Below, piece after piece: positions 1 through 7,654 of a stretch of 10,238 nucleotides of DNA (positions are counted from its first letter, which is position 1; every line of letters starts with the position of its first letter). The notes under the pieces are model-generated. The model was given only the letters and a program-made list of their open reading frames with translations. It did not search any database and was not told the origin of the DNA. This DNA is from Geobacillus icigianus (GTDB taxonomy: Bacteria > Bacillota > Bacilli > Bacillales > Anoxybacillaceae). Location: assembly GCF_000750005.1 (NCBI RefSeq), contig NZ_JPYA01000194.1, forward strand, positions 1 to 10,238, given 5' to 3'. The translations under genes were made by a program, and so were the position numbers.

Positions 1-1
1 T

Positions 2-53
2 AAAAAAACACACGTTCGATTACATTAATTGTAATCGATGCCGTGTGTTTTTT
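2..53 (-). terminator. Rho-independent terminator of glmS, possibly bidirectional
   Basis: A 12-bp perfect stem joins 3-14 and 42-53 (AAAAAACACACG with its complement). It encloses a second 8-bp stem (17-24 with 30-37, CGATTACA/TGTAATCG). Read on the minus strand the hairpin ends in a run of seven T (8 to 2), and the plus strand also has a T run (48-53). It lies about 90 nt past the glmS stop codon. It could therefore also stop a converging transcript from beyond the left edge, which I cannot see. Confidence 0.8.
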
Positions 54-110
54 AAACAACTTTTTTGTAATTTAAACGACTTTTTTGTAAATTAAACAAC
101 TTTTTTGTAA
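51..110. repeat. Three tandem 20-bp repeats in the glmS 3' UTR
   Basis: Three abutting 20-bp units (51-70, 71-90, 91-110) follow the pattern WTTAAACRACTTTTTTGTAA. Unit 2 differs from unit 1 at one base (A to G) and unit 3 differs at its first base only. They lie between the glmS stop codon and its terminator, and the first unit runs into the terminator T tract. On the glmS mRNA each unit reads UUACAAAAAAGUYGUUUAAW. The A6 tracts recur every 20 bp, roughly two helical turns. Function is unknown. Confidence 0.9.
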
Positions 111-141
111 CTCAACAAACAGCCTTTTCCCAACGAACCGC

Positions 142-1944
142 TCACTCCACCGTCACGCTTTTCGCTAGGTTGCGCGGTTTGTCGACGTCGCAGCCGCGAT
201 GCAGGGCGGCATAGTACGCGATCAGCTGCAGCGGCACGACCGAAACAAGCGATGTAAGGTCCGGATGAACGGCCGGGATGACGAAGCGGTCGCCGTCGCC
301 TTCCAAGCCGCGCATCGAGATGACGCATGGGTTCGCGCCGCGGGCGACGACTTCTTTTACGTTGCCGCGAATGCTTAAGTTGACGTGCTCTTGGGTGGCG
401 AGGGCAATCACCGGCGTACCGTCCTCAATCAAGGCGATCGTGCCGTGTTTCAGCTCGCCGCCGGCGAACCCTTCCGCTTGGATGTAAGAGATCTCCTTCA
501 GTTTCAGCGCGCCTTCTAGGCAGACATAGTAGTCAACCGCACGGCCGATAAAGAAGCAGTTGCGCGTCAACGTCAAGTAGTCGCGTGCGATGTTCTCCAT
601 TTCTTCTTTCGCATCGCACAGCATTTCCATCACATTGGCGACGATGGCGAGCTCTTTCGTCAGGTCAAAATCCAATTCGAGGCCTTTCGCTTTCGCCGCA
701 GTCGCCGCTAAAATCGCCAGCACCGCGATTTGCGCCGTGTAGGCTTTCGTCGAAGCGACGGCAATTTCCGGGCCAGCGTGCAACAAGAGCGTATAGTCGG
801 CTTCCCGCGACAGCGTCGAGCCTGGGACGTTGGTGATTGTAATGGCTTTATGGCCAAGTTTGTTCGTTTGCACGAGCACGGCGCGGCTGTCGGCCGTTTC
901 CCCGCTTTGCGAAATAAAGAGGAAGAGCGGCTTTTCCGACAGAAGCGGCATGTTGTACGAAAATTCGCTGGCAATATGCACTTCGACTGGAATTTTCGCC
1001 CACGACTCGATCAATTGCTTGCCGACAAGACCGGCGTGGTAGCTCGTTCCGCACGCGACAATGTACAGGCGGTCGGCGTTCAGCACTTCGTTGATGATCG
1101 CTTGGTCAATCGTCAATCCGCCGTGTTCGTCTTGGTATTTTTGAATGATGCGGCGGGTGACAAACGGCTGCTCATCAATTTCTTTCAGCATGTAATGCGG
1201 ATACGTCCCTTTTTCAATGTCGCTCGCATCGAGTTCAGCCGTAAACGGCTTCCGTTCGACTGTTTCACCGTTTAGCGTTTGAATCGTGACGTTCTCGCTC
1301 GTGACGATCACCATTTCGCCGTCCATCAGTTCAACGAATTGGTTCGTCACTTGGAGCATCGCCATCGCATCGCTCGCCACGACGTTAAACCCGTCACCGA
1401 GACCGGCAAGAAGTGGGCTTTTGTTTTTCGCCGCGTACAACGTTTCCTCGTTTTCCGCGTCAATCATGGCGATGGCGTACGACCCTTTTAACAGCGAGAG
1501 CGTTTGGCGAAACGCTTCTTCCGTTGTCAGCCCGTCACGGACGAATTGTTCCACGAGCTGGACGATCACTTCCGTATCCGTGTCGCTGCGGAACTCGACA
1601 TCAGCCAAGTAGTCGCGCTTCAGCATCTCGTAGTTTTCGATGACACCGTTATGCACGAGCGTAAAACGGCCGGAGGCGCTTTGATGCGGATGGGCGTTCA
1701 CCCGGCTTGGCGCCCCGTGCGTCGCCCAACGGGTATGGCCGATGCCGATCGTCGCTTTGACGTTCGGGTCGACGATGCGGCGCAAATCGGCGATCCGTCC
1801 TTTTTCTTTAAACACATGAACCCCGTTCTCATTTAATACGGCGATCCCTGCCGAATCGTAGCCGCGGTACTCGAGTTTTTCCAATCCGCGCAACAAAATC
1901 TCTTTCACATCTTGGTAACCGATATAACCAACAATGCCGCACAT
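142..1944 (-). CDS. glmS: Glutamine-fructose-6-phosphate aminotransferase (isomerizing)
   Basis: GlmS makes glucosamine-6-phosphate from fructose-6-phosphate and glutamine, the committed cytosolic step toward UDP-GlcNAc and peptidoglycan. The protein starts MCGIVGYIG, where Cys2 becomes the N-terminal nucleophile of the glutaminase domain (about 1-220; GHTRWATHG at 69-77, HNGVIENY at 98-105). Two SIS sugar-isomerase domains follow (ACGTSYHAG at 297-305, SQSGET at 345-350), and the tail ends [13 protein letters not shown]. The reading frame stays open 30 codons further upstream. The start at 1944 is chosen because Cys2 must be N-terminal after Met removal, a GGAGG ribosome-binding site lies just upstream (about 1953-1959), and the resulting 600 residues equal the Bacillus subtilis length as I recall it. 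It is controlled by the ribozyme and promoter upstream. It is separated from glmM by a terminator and so is probably its own transcript. Confidence 0.98.
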   Translation of the reverse strand: MCGIVGYIGYQDVKEILLRGLEKLEYRGYDSAGIAVLNENGVHVFKEKGRIADLRRIVDPNVKATIGIGHTRWATHGAPSRVNAHPHQSASGRFTLVHNGVIENYEMLKRDYLADVEFRSDTDTEVIVQLVEQFVRDGLTTEEAFRQTLSLLKGSYAIAMIDAENEETLYAAKNKSPLLAGLGDGFNVVASDAMAMLQVTNQFVELMDGEMVIVTSENVTIQTLNGETVERKPFTAELDASDIEKGTYPHYMLKEIDEQPFVTRRIIQKYQDEHGGLTIDQAIINEVLNADRLYIVACGTSYHAGLVGKQLIESWAKIPVEVHIASEFSYNMPLLSEKPLFLFISQSGETADSRAVLVQTNKLGHKAITITNVPGSTLSREADYTLLLHAGPEIAVASTKAYTAQIAVLAILAATAAKAKGLELDFDLTKELAIVANVMEMLCDAKEEMENIARDYLTLTRNCFFIGRAVDYYVCLEGALKLKEISYIQAEGFAGGELKHGTIALIEDGTPVIALATQEHVNLSIRGNVKEVVARGANPCVISMRGLEGDGDRFVIPAVHPDLTSLVSVVPLQLIAYYAALHRGCDVDKPRNLAKSVTVE

Positions 1945-2059
1945 GGCCACATTTCCTCCTTTACCATTGGAGGCTGCCGCTAACGAGATCCTTCCATGTT
2001 CAGTTGTCAAAGAACAACGGGGCCTCGCCGTCACTGCGGCAGACTCCCCTTTCTAGTTG

Positions 2060-2220
2060 CGCGATGACATCCTCCCCTTTGTGCAAAGGGTCACCCCTTT
2101 GTTTTAAGAGAGGACTTGCGGCTGTCATCGCTCCAGCCGGGAGGCATCCGCCGAAAACCTCGATAAACCTCCTCCTCGTCAACTAAACGCGCTTCCGTTC
2201 CCGCGCTTAGTCCAGGCGCT
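2060..2220 (-). ncRNA. glmS ribozyme (glucosamine-6-phosphate-activated self-cleaving riboswitch)
   Basis: Read on the minus strand from 2220, the sequence begins AGCGCCTGGACTAAGCGC, continues with GTTGACGAGGAGGAGG and TTTATCGAGG, then GGCGGATGCCTCCCGG. These are the conserved core elements of the glmS ribozyme. Cleavage is expected between A at 2220 and G at 2219. The P3.1-type pseudoknot is visible: GCGATGACA in the P3 loop pairs with TGTCATCGC near 2061-2069. The peripheral P4 helix is present too (CCTCTC with GGGAGG, enclosing CAAAGGG/CCCTTTG). In B. subtilis the 5'-OH cleavage product of this class is degraded by RNase J1, which lowers glmS expression when glucosamine-6-phosphate is abundant. 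The element sits in the 5' UTR, its 3' edge 116 nt before the start codon. The fold is from reading only, not computed. Confidence 0.96.
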
Positions 2221-2350
2221 TGTTTCGTCGTCAAAACGAAGCAACAACCAACGATATTTGCGGCTTTCTTTGTCCTATAAACCCGCTGCGACAAGCCGTC
2301 GTTTCACGATCTCCGCTCCGCTATCGCCTCCTTTCAGGTAAAAGGCAACA
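2221..2350 (-). promoter_or_regulatory. glmS leader upstream of the ribozyme cleavage site
   Basis: About 130 nt lie between the predicted transcription start (near 2350) and the ribozyme cleavage site. A stem-loop is possible around CGGCTTGTC and GACAAAGAAAGCCG (about 2258-2300). A GGAGG at about 2328-2332 resembles a ribosome-binding site. The only short frame near it is GTG (2307) to TAG (2275), ten codons (VKRRLVAAGL), with GGAG three bases before the GTG. I cannot show that it is translated. This is the fragment released by ribozyme cleavage. Confidence 0.4.
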
Positions 2351-2356
2351 ACGTTA

Positions 2357-2385
2357 ATATTACAGCACATTCCCAGCGGCGTCAA
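2357..2385 (-). promoter_or_regulatory. SigA promoter of glmS
   Basis: TTGACG (2385-2380), a 17-bp spacer and TAATAT (2362-2357) form a near-consensus vegetative promoter on the minus strand. Transcription would start near 2350, upstream of the ribozyme. This supports glmS having its own transcript in addition to any readthrough from glmM. Confidence 0.85.
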
Positions 2386-2620
2386 CTAGTATCTATCCTG
2401 AAAGGTTGGTGAAAAACATCGGTTTTCTTTAGTTTGGAGAAAAAGTAAACACTTTTTAAATTATTTTCTATTTAAAAAACGATGCTGGGAAGCAGGTGCG
2501 CGAGTAAATCACCGGCCTTCTGAAAATACCCGAATTCCAAAATGCGTAAAGTTCCAGCATACAACATAAAGACATTTTCATCCTTCCGATGGTGACAAAA
2601 ATGTTTCGTCATGGAAGTCT
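2386..2620. other. AT-rich intergenic stretch between the glmM terminator and the glmS promoter
   Basis: I see no convincing gene here. The stretch holds a short perfect dyad AAAAAGT-AAAC-ACTTTTT (2440-2457), about 55 bp upstream of the glmS -35, and an inverted pair ATGCTGGGAA (2482-2491) / TTCCAGCAT (2552-2560). GCTGGGAA also recurs inverted inside the glmS promoter spacer (TTCCCAGC, 2370-2377). An imperfect palindrome TGACAAAAATGTTTCGTCA lies at about 2593-2611. Any of these could be operators, but none matches a motif I recognise. Confidence 0.35.
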
Positions 2621-2670
2621 ATAAAATAACCTATGCATAAACGAAAGCGAACGTTCCGTTTATGCATAGG
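2621..2670 (-). terminator. Terminator behind glmM
   Basis: A perfect 14-bp stem (2630-2643 with 2657-2670, CCTATGCATAAACG and its complement) has a 13-nt loop. On the minus strand it is followed by TTATTTTATAG, a somewhat interrupted T tract. It begins 17 nt after the glmM stop codon, so it should end the cdaA-cdaR-glmM transcript ahead of the glmS promoter. The broken T tract may allow some readthrough. Confidence 0.8.
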
Positions 2671-2687
2671 ATGGTTCAAACAATCGG

Positions 2688-4037
2688 TTATTCGGCCCCC
2701 ATTTCACGGCGGACAACATCGGCGATCCGCTCCACATAGGCGCGGCACGCCTCTTCGGTTGGAGCCTCAGCCATAATGCGCACGAGGGGTTCCGTCCCTG
2801 ACGGACGAACGAGGACGCGGCCATTGCCGTTCATCTCTGCCTCCACTTCCTGAATCACTTTTTGCACTTGTTCGTTTTCCATTGCCTTTTCTTTATCCTT
2901 TACCCGTACGTTCACAAGCAGCTGCGGGTATTTTTTCATTTCCGCGGCCAATTCAGAAAGCGGCTTGCCTTTGACTTTCATGATGTTGACAAGCTGGAGC
3001 GCCGTCAACATGCCATCTCCCGTCGTGTTGTAGTCGAGGAAAATGATATGACCGGACTGCTCGCCGCCGAGATTATATCCATTTTTGCGCATGGCTTCGA
3101 CGACATAGCGGTCGCCGACCGCCGTTTGCACGCTTTGGATGCCCTGCGCCTCGAGCGCTTTGTAAAATCCAAGATTGCTCATGACCGTTGAAACGACGGT
3201 TTGTTGCTTGAGACGACCGGTTTCTTTTAAATATTTGGCGCAAATGTACATGATGTGGTCGCCATCCACAATGTTGCCATGCTCGTCCACGGCGATCAGG
3301 CGGTCGCCGTCGCCGTCAAACGCAAGGCCGACATCAGCCCCTTTTTCTTTCACAAACGCCGCCAGCGCCTGCGGATGGGTGGAACCGACTCCTTCGTTAA
3401 TGTTGAGGCCGTTGGGCGAAGCGCCCATCGTGATGACATCGGCGTCCAAATCGGCAAACAAGTAAGTGGCCAGCGATGACGTCGCCCCGTGCGCGCAGTC
3501 GAGAGCTATTTTCATCCCGGAAAAGTCTTCTTCGTCAATCGTCTGTTTGAGATATTGCAAATATTTTTGCCCGCCTTCAAAGTAATCATTCACTTGGCCT
3601 AACGCCGCGCCAATCGGCCGCGGCAACATATCTTCGGGGCTGTCGATCAGCGCTTCAATCTCCGCCTCCTGCTCGTCCGACAGTTTAAACCCATCCGGCC
3701 CGAAAAATTTAATGCCGTTGTCTTGGACGGGGTTGTGGGAAGCAGAAATCATGATGCCGGCTTGCGCGCCGAGCGCTTTCGTCAAATAGGCGACGCCTGG
3801 CGTAGAGATCACGCCAAGCCGCATCACTTCCGCTCCGATCGAGAGCAGCCCGGCGACGAGCGCGCCTTCCAGCATATGCCCGGAAATGCGCGTGTCACGC
3901 CCGATCAACACTTTCGGACGCTCTGCACTTTTCGTCAGCACGTATCCGCCGCAACGGCCAATCCGAAACGCCAGCTCCGGCGTCAACTCACGATTTGCGA
4001 CTCCACGTACACCATCAGTGCCAAAATATTTGCCCAT
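2688..4037 (-). CDS. glmM: Phosphoglucosamine mutase
   Basis: GlmM interconverts glucosamine-6-phosphate and glucosamine-1-phosphate in the cytosol, the step after GlmS toward UDP-GlcNAc. All four landmarks of the alpha-D-phosphohexomutase family are visible: the catalytic phosphoserine loop SASHNP with Ser100, the Mg-binding loop DGDGDR at 241-246, the sugar-binding GGEQSGH at 324-330, and the phosphate-binding [10 protein letters not shown] at 411-420. The N-terminus [11 protein letters not shown] is typical. Length is 449 residues, near the usual 445-450. An AAGGAGAG ribosome-binding site precedes the ATG. The gene lies 27 nt behind cdaR, so it is co-transcribed with cdaA-cdaR. In B. subtilis and other Firmicutes GlmM binds CdaA and inhibits c-di-AMP synthesis, which fits the shared operon. 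Confidence 0.98.
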   Translation of the reverse strand: MGKYFGTDGVRGVANRELTPELAFRIGRCGGYVLTKSAERPKVLIGRDTRISGHMLEGALVAGLLSIGAEVMRLGVISTPGVAYLTKALGAQAGIMISASHNPVQDNGIKFFGPDGFKLSDEQEAEIEALIDSPEDMLPRPIGAALGQVNDYFEGGQKYLQYLKQTIDEEDFSGMKIALDCAHGATSSLATYLFADLDADVITMGASPNGLNINEGVGSTHPQALAAFVKEKGADVGLAFDGDGDRLIAVDEHGNIVDGDHIMYICAKYLKETGRLKQQTVVSTVMSNLGFYKALEAQGIQSVQTAVGDRYVVEAMRKNGYNLGGEQSGHIIFLDYNTTGDGMLTALQLVNIMKVKGKPLSELAAEMKKYPQLLVNVRVKDKEKAMENEQVQKVIQEVEAEMNGNGRVLVRPSGTEPLVRIMAEAPTEEACRAYVERIADVVRREMGAE

Positions 4038-4064
4038 TCGTTCACTCTCTCCTTACTATACAAT

Positions 4065-5303
4065 TTATTGGACAGCTGCCTTTTCGCTAATGTCGATCAT
4101 CGCTGTTTCCGTCGATGGCTGCCATTGGATTTGCTTCGGATTGTCCCAGCGAATGGGAACTTGATGCTGACCGGTGCCGAGCCCACTGGCATCCACATAC
4201 AGTCGGACATCGTCTTTCGTCAACCCTCGGACGATATCGGGCGGCCCCATCAGCCGCACGGTCAGCTTGCCTCCAACCGGTTGGACAAACGTCGCTTCAT
4301 AGGAGTCCGGCAAGCCGACGACCTCAATGGGGACGTCCTTCCATGTTTGTGTGACATCTTTCTCTACGTCGATGCGCACCTTGATTTTGTTTGGCTTGAC
4401 GCTTTTGACCCCATCGGGGACTGGAACGTCCACTTCCACTGTCTTATCATCTGTCACATCATCCAAATCGACGGTCAATCCTTCCAACCGATCGATCCGA
4501 TTTAGCACGTCTTTCGGACCGTAAACGGTCACTCGGTTCGGCTCCGGCGTGATGCCGACGAGATGAACGCCATCCGGAAGCTCACCTGTCGTTTGCACAT
4601 CAACCGGCACCGCTTTGCTTGGGCTCTCCACCGGCACAGTGACTTGAACAGATGACGGCTTCGGTTCCAGATCCAATTCATTTCCGCTCCGATCGTACAC
4701 GCGAACGCGGGCTTCCCGCGTCACCGTTTCCGTCGCTCCCTCCAAGTCAACAATGGCTTTCACAAACGAGATGCTGTCAATCAACTCTTTCGCCCCGGTA
4801 ATGGTCACCACGTTCGGTTCAACGGTCGGTTCCCCGACGGAGTAGCCATCCGGCATTTTGTTTCGATTAAAAAATTCAACACCAATGGAAAACTGTTTGG
4901 ACACTTTTTCGCGAATCGTTACTTTTACTGAAGCCGGTTGTATATTCACCTTCAGTTTCTCAGAAACATCTTTGTATTTGATCGGAACCGTGTAGGTGCC
5001 TAAGGGCAAGTTCGTCAAATCGACATACACTTCGAAATTTCGTTGCAGAGCTGTCGGTTTGACAATGCTAGCCGGACCTTGAAGCGTGACATTGACATAC
5101 TTCGGCACGCCGGAAACGATCAAGTTTTCTTCGTCATAGTAAGCAACAACCGGAACATCTGTCAACGTTTCCGTATCTTCTTGCCCAAACGTGTTGCGTG
5201 TTTCGCCAGTTTTCGCCCCGACATTGGCCGACATATACAACATGATCGCTAGCAATAAGGAAACAAGGCGAATAAACCACGGATGATCCATTAAGTTATC
5301 CAT
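4065..5303 (-). CDS. cdaR: CdaA regulator with YbbR domains
   Basis: CdaR is a membrane-anchored extracytoplasmic protein that modulates the diadenylate cyclase CdaA. The sequence shows an N-terminal hydrophobic anchor (about 10-26, WFIRLVSLLLAIMLYMS). Four successive YbbR-type beta domains follow, at roughly 50-125, 130-215, 222-305 and 312-405, each with the recurring pattern of valine-rich strands, a V-V-T/V-x-G/GP turn and a VDL/VDA strand. At 412 residues it is shorter than B. subtilis CdaR (about 480 as I recall), ending just after the fourth domain without a C-terminal tail. The ATG overlaps the cdaA stop codon by 8 nt (ATGGATAA) and has GGAGGGG about 8 nt upstream inside cdaA, indicating translational coupling. 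Confidence 0.95.
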   Translation of the reverse strand: MDNLMDHPWFIRLVSLLLAIMLYMSANVGAKTGETRNTFGQEDTETLTDVPVVAYYDEENLIVSGVPKYVNVTLQGPASIVKPTALQRNFEVYVDLTNLPLGTYTVPIKYKDVSEKLKVNIQPASVKVTIREKVSKQFSIGVEFFNRNKMPDGYSVGEPTVEPNVVTITGAKELIDSISFVKAIVDLEGATETVTREARVRVYDRSGNELDLEPKPSSVQVTVPVESPSKAVPVDVQTTGELPDGVHLVGITPEPNRVTVYGPKDVLNRIDRLEGLTVDLDDVTDDKTVEVDVPVPDGVKSVKPNKIKVRIDVEKDVTQTWKDVPIEVVGLPDSYEATFVQPVGGKLTVRLMGPPDIVRGLTKDDVRLYVDASGLGTGQHQVPIRWDNPKQIQWQPSTETAMIDISEKAAVQ

Positions 5304-6117
5304 GTTTCTTTCCCCTCCATTGCCAACGGGAAGAAGCGGGCGCCTTCGCCACCGGGACGAGCTCGCCTGTCAGCAGCTCCCGAAACTCATCCATCGTCAA
5401 ATCGCGATATAGTTCGCCGTTTTTGGTCAACGATACCGCCCCCGTCTCTTCTGAGACAACGACCGTGACGCTGTCCGTCACTTCGCTGATGCCGAGCGCC
5501 GCCCGATGGCGTGTTCCGAGCTCTTTGGAAATAAACGGGCTTTCCGATAGCGGCAAATAACAGGCCGCGGCCGCAATCTGGTTTTTCTGAATGATCACCG
5601 CCCCGTCATGCAGCGGCGTGTTCGGAATGAAAATATTGATAAGCAGCTCCGAAGACACGTGCGCGTTTAGGGCTATGCCCGTTTCCACATAATCGCTCAT
5701 TCCGGTTTCCCTCTCGATCGAAATGAGCGCGCCAATGCGCCGTTTTGCCATATACTCCGTTGCCTTTACGATGGCTTCCACCATTCGAAGCCGTTCTTCA
5801 TCCTCATTGACGGTATTGCGCGTAAACAGCCGCCCGCGGCCAAGCTGCTCCAACGCGCGCCGCAATTCCGGCTGAAAAATGATGATGATGGCAAGGAACC
5901 CCCAAATGATCGCTTGGTCCATCAGCCATTGCAGCGTGGTCAACCCGAGATAATTGCTCACAAAGCGAACCAAAATAATCAAAAAAATGCCTTTTAACAG
6001 CTGAATGGCCTTTGTCCCGCGAATCATCATCAGCAGTTTGTAAATAACGTACCATACAACGAGAATATCGACCACTTTCAGCAAATAGGACACGATGGGG
6101 AGCTCTTGGAAGGACAT
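5296..6117 (-). CDS. cdaA: Membrane diadenylate cyclase (c-di-AMP synthase)
   Basis: CdaA condenses two ATP into c-di-AMP at the cytoplasmic face of the membrane. Three hydrophobic helices fill residues about 8-90, followed by the DAC domain with its two signature motifs: DGA at 171-173 (in TPLHDGAVII) and RHR at 203-205 (in ELGTRHRAALG). A GTG two codons upstream (6123) is in frame. I prefer the ATG at 6117 because AAGGA lies 9 nt before it but only about 3 nt before the GTG, and because it gives 273 residues with the catalytic Asp at 171, as in B. subtilis. The gene heads the cdaA-cdaR-glmM unit. It is separated from rsiW by 72 nt holding a terminator-like hairpin, so expression may be partly uncoupled from SigW. 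Confidence 0.97.
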   Translation of the reverse strand: MSFQELPIVSYLLKVVDILVVWYVIYKLLMMIRGTKAIQLLKGIFLIILVRFVSNYLGLTTLQWLMDQAIIWGFLAIIIIFQPELRRALEQLGRGRLFTRNTVNEDEERLRMVEAIVKATEYMAKRRIGALISIERETGMSDYVETGIALNAHVSSELLINIFIPNTPLHDGAVIIQKNQIAAAACYLPLSESPFISKELGTRHRAALGISEVTDSVTVVVSEETGAVSLTKNGELYRDLTMDEFRELLTGELVPVAKAPASSRWQWRGKKHG

Positions 6118-6163
6118 CTTCACACTTCCTTTATCTCTAATTCCGCTCCGCTCACGGCCATGG

Positions 6164-6185
6164 AAAAAGCCATCGGACGATGGCT
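6164..6185 (-). terminator. Terminator or attenuator between rsiW and cdaA
   Basis: On the minus strand AGCCATCG-TC-CGATGGCT (6185-6168) is directly followed by a T tract (6168-6164, TTTTTCC). The arms are 8 bp, or 7 bp with a GTCC tetraloop. The hairpin lies 4 nt past the rsiW stop codon and 46 nt before the cdaA ATG. It would reduce readthrough of SigW-driven transcription into cdaA-cdaR-glmM. The short tract suggests partial efficiency. Confidence 0.65.
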
Positions 6186-6189
6186 GCCA

Positions 6190-6801
6190 TCATTCGAGCG
6201 ATTGGAGCGCGTGATTGACTTTCTCTTTAATATTATACCAAATCCATTCAAACACTTGATTAATTTCCTCGATTTCCCCGGTCACTTGCCCCGCTGAGGC
6301 CATATATTTTTTTCCGTGAATCACGGTGACGTTCCCATCAACCGTTCCTTCAATGCGAATTGAACCGTTGCGGACGACAATGTCCCCTTTCACCGTTTCC
6401 CCTTTTGGCACAATGACCGTATGATCGCGAATGATAACGTGTTCATCCGCCGAAACGGAAAACGCTCCGTTCTCTCCCCACGAAGAGGCAAAGCTGCCAA
6501 CCGTAAGCAGCACAAACAGCGAAGCGGCGGTCAGCAACGGATGCCCATGCATCCAGCGGCGCAGCCGGGCGCTTTTTTTCTCTTTCGGCATCATTTTCAT
6601 TACCTTCGTCGTAAAAGCCGGGGGCGCTGTTAGATGAGCGGCATATTGCAAAAAAGCAACGGTTTTTTTCAACTCATGAAAATGGGCAGCGCAGGCAGCG
6701 CATGAGCGCAGATGTTCCTTCAGGCGCTGCTCTTCCTCCGGACGAAGATCGCCGTCTAGATAGTGATGCATAAGCGATATCATTTCGTTTGGACATTTCA
6801 T
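6190..6801 (-). CDS. rsiW: Anti-sigma-W factor
   Basis: RsiW is a single-pass membrane protein that holds SigW inactive until envelope stress triggers stepwise proteolysis (PrsW, then RasP, in B. subtilis). The N-terminal cytoplasmic zinc-binding anti-sigma domain shows the HxxxCxxC motif (His30, Cys34, Cys37), with Cys3 also near the N-terminus. A transmembrane helix lies at about 88-107, and a beta-rich extracytoplasmic part follows (110-203) with repeated short strands (VIIRDHTVIVPKGE, then GDIVVRNGSIRIEGTVDGN). Length is 203 residues versus about 208 in B. subtilis. It starts 14 nt after the sigW stop codon, behind a GAGGGTGG ribosome-binding site, so the two are co-transcribed. The 3' end of the gene contains a possible extended -10 element. 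Confidence 0.95.
   Translation of the reverse strand: MKCPNEMISLMHHYLDGDLRPEEEQRLKEHLRSCAACAAHFHELKKTVAFLQYAAHLTAPPAFTTKVMKMMPKEKKSARLRRWMHGHPLLTAASLFVLLTVGSFASSWGENGAFSVSADEHVIIRDHTVIVPKGETVKGDIVVRNGSIRIEGTVDGNVTVIHGKKYMASAGQVTGEIEEINQVFEWIWYNIKEKVNHALQSLE
6232..6240 (-). promoter_or_regulatory. Possible extended -10 promoter for cdaA inside the rsiW 3' end
   Basis: TGGTATAAT on the minus strand (6240-6232) is a perfect extended -10 (TGn plus TATAAT). No good -35 lies 16-18 bp upstream (ATCAAG at 17 bp), so the TGn element would have to carry recognition. Transcription would begin near 6225, about 108 nt before the cdaA ATG and 40 nt before the hairpin at 6185. The bases also encode Trp-Tyr-Asn of RsiW, so chance is possible. 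Confidence 0.4.
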
Positions 6802-6815
6802 TCTTTCCCACCCTC

Positions 6816-7379
6816 TTATAAATGGCCCAATTGTTTGCGCAATGCTTCACGGCCGCGATGGAGCCGCGTTTTCACCGTGCCGACCGGCAGCCCTAAAATA
6901 TCGCTGATCTCTTGCAGCGACAAATCTTCGATATACTTTAACACGATTACGCTGCGATATTTTTCCGGCAACCGCTCAATGGCCCGCTGAACCGTTTCTT
7001 GCAGTTCCAGACTTTCCACCGCTTCTTCAGGAGAGGCTTCACGGGAAGGAAGCTGCGCTTGCATCGTCAGTCCATCCGTTCCATTCACTTCCTCATCCAA
7101 GTAAACATCCGGTTTCCGCTTTCGCAGCCGATCAATGGTCAAGTTGGTCGCAATGCGATACAGCCATGTCGAGAATTTCATATCAGGGTTATAGGTGTTA
7201 ATATGAACATAGGCGCGAATGAATGCCTCCTGGGCCGCATCCTCCGCCTCGTGTTGATTGCCAAGCATTCGATAACAAAGGCGGTAAATTTTGTCTTTAT
7301 ACAAATCAACAAGGTCGGCGTAGGCATTTTGGTCGCCTTTTTGAACCGCCCTAATCCTTTTTTTAATAAACAAGTCCAT
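6816..7379 (-). CDS. sigW: ECF sigma factor SigW
   Basis: SigW directs RNA polymerase to genes resisting envelope-active antimicrobials. Region 2 carries the ECF pattern (YRMLGNQHEAEDAAQEAFIR, then FSTWLYRIATNLTIDRLRKR). Region 4 carries the helix-turn-helix (LSLQEISDILGLPVGTVKTR, then LHRGREALRKQL). The frame is open ten codons further, to a GTG at 7409. I place the start at ATG 7379 (MDLFIKKRIRAVQKGDQ) because the SigW promoter predicts transcription to begin almost on that GTG, leaving it no leader, and because 187 residues equal the B. subtilis protein. The ribosome-binding site is the G-rich GGCGGGGG about 10 nt upstream. It is followed 14 nt later by its anti-sigma factor gene. Confidence 0.96.
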   Translation of the reverse strand: MDLFIKKRIRAVQKGDQNAYADLVDLYKDKIYRLCYRMLGNQHEAEDAAQEAFIRAYVHINTYNPDMKFSTWLYRIATNLTIDRLRKRKPDVYLDEEVNGTDGLTMQAQLPSREASPEEAVESLELQETVQRAIERLPEKYRSVIVLKYIEDLSLQEISDILGLPVGTVKTRLHRGREALRKQLGHL

Positions 7380-7416
7380 AAAATCCAATACCCCCGCCTC
7401 GCAGCTCACCGTATAC

Positions 7417-7443
7417 TACGGCGCTCCACTGCAAAAAGTTTCA
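7417..7443 (-). promoter_or_regulatory. Autoregulatory SigW promoter
   Basis: TGAAAC (7443-7438) and CGTA (7420-7417) are separated by 17 bp on the minus strand. This is the SigW consensus (TGAAAC, 16-17 bp, CGTA), and the -35 is followed by the usual T run (TTTTT). Transcription would start near 7409. Known SigW regulons include the sigW gene itself, so this is positive autoregulation. Confidence 0.9.
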
Positions 7444-7471
7444 GGCAACACGTTTATTGTACCATAGAATG

Positions 7472-7506
7472 AAAAAAGAGGGGCAGCCAAATCAAAGCCA
7501 CCCCTC
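7472..7506 (-). terminator. Terminator of rocF
   Basis: On the minus strand GAGGGGTGGC (7506-7497) pairs with GCTGCCCCTC (7487-7478) through 10 bp, including two G-U pairs, followed directly by six T (7477-7472). It ends the arginase transcript about 150 nt past its stop codon and about 30 bp upstream of the sigW -35, insulating sigW from rocF. The 148 bp between the stop codon and this hairpin (7507-7654) hold nothing I can name. Confidence 0.88.
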
Positions 7507-7654
7507 AAACCAACGAACGCCAACCGAAAAAGGACATTACTGCATCAACCATATGGCGGCCCACTTGCGCGCCGCGGCCGCATCACCATCCGCTATCGGC
7601 AGGGAGGAGATGGCGGCATCCGCGTTCCGGCAACCGGTTGACGTTGGTGCTCAA

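Noticed and set aside
730..1275. A 181-codon plus-strand frame opposite glmS
   Set aside because: It is a shadow of glmS codon bias in a GC-rich third-position gene. It has no independent start signal.
2000..2294. Open frames of 60-67 codons on both strands upstream of glmS
   Set aside because: They overlap the glmS ribozyme and its leader. The sequence is explained by the RNA structure, and no ribosome-binding site supports them.
2472..2612. A 46-codon frame on the minus strand (MTKHFCHHRKDENVFMLYAG...) between the glmM terminator and the glmS promoter
   Set aside because: No ribosome-binding site precedes the ATG (ACTTCC), it starts only 18 bp beyond the glmM terminator stem, and the protein has no recognisable feature. 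Left as intergenic.
3723..4505. A 260-codon plus-strand frame opposite glmM and cdaR
   Set aside because: It spans the junction of two well-supported minus-strand genes and reads as an antisense shadow.
6118..6123. GTG at 6123 as the cdaA start
   Set aside because: The AAGGA ribosome-binding site would be only about 3 nt away. The ATG at 6117 has proper spacing and restores the family's residue numbering.
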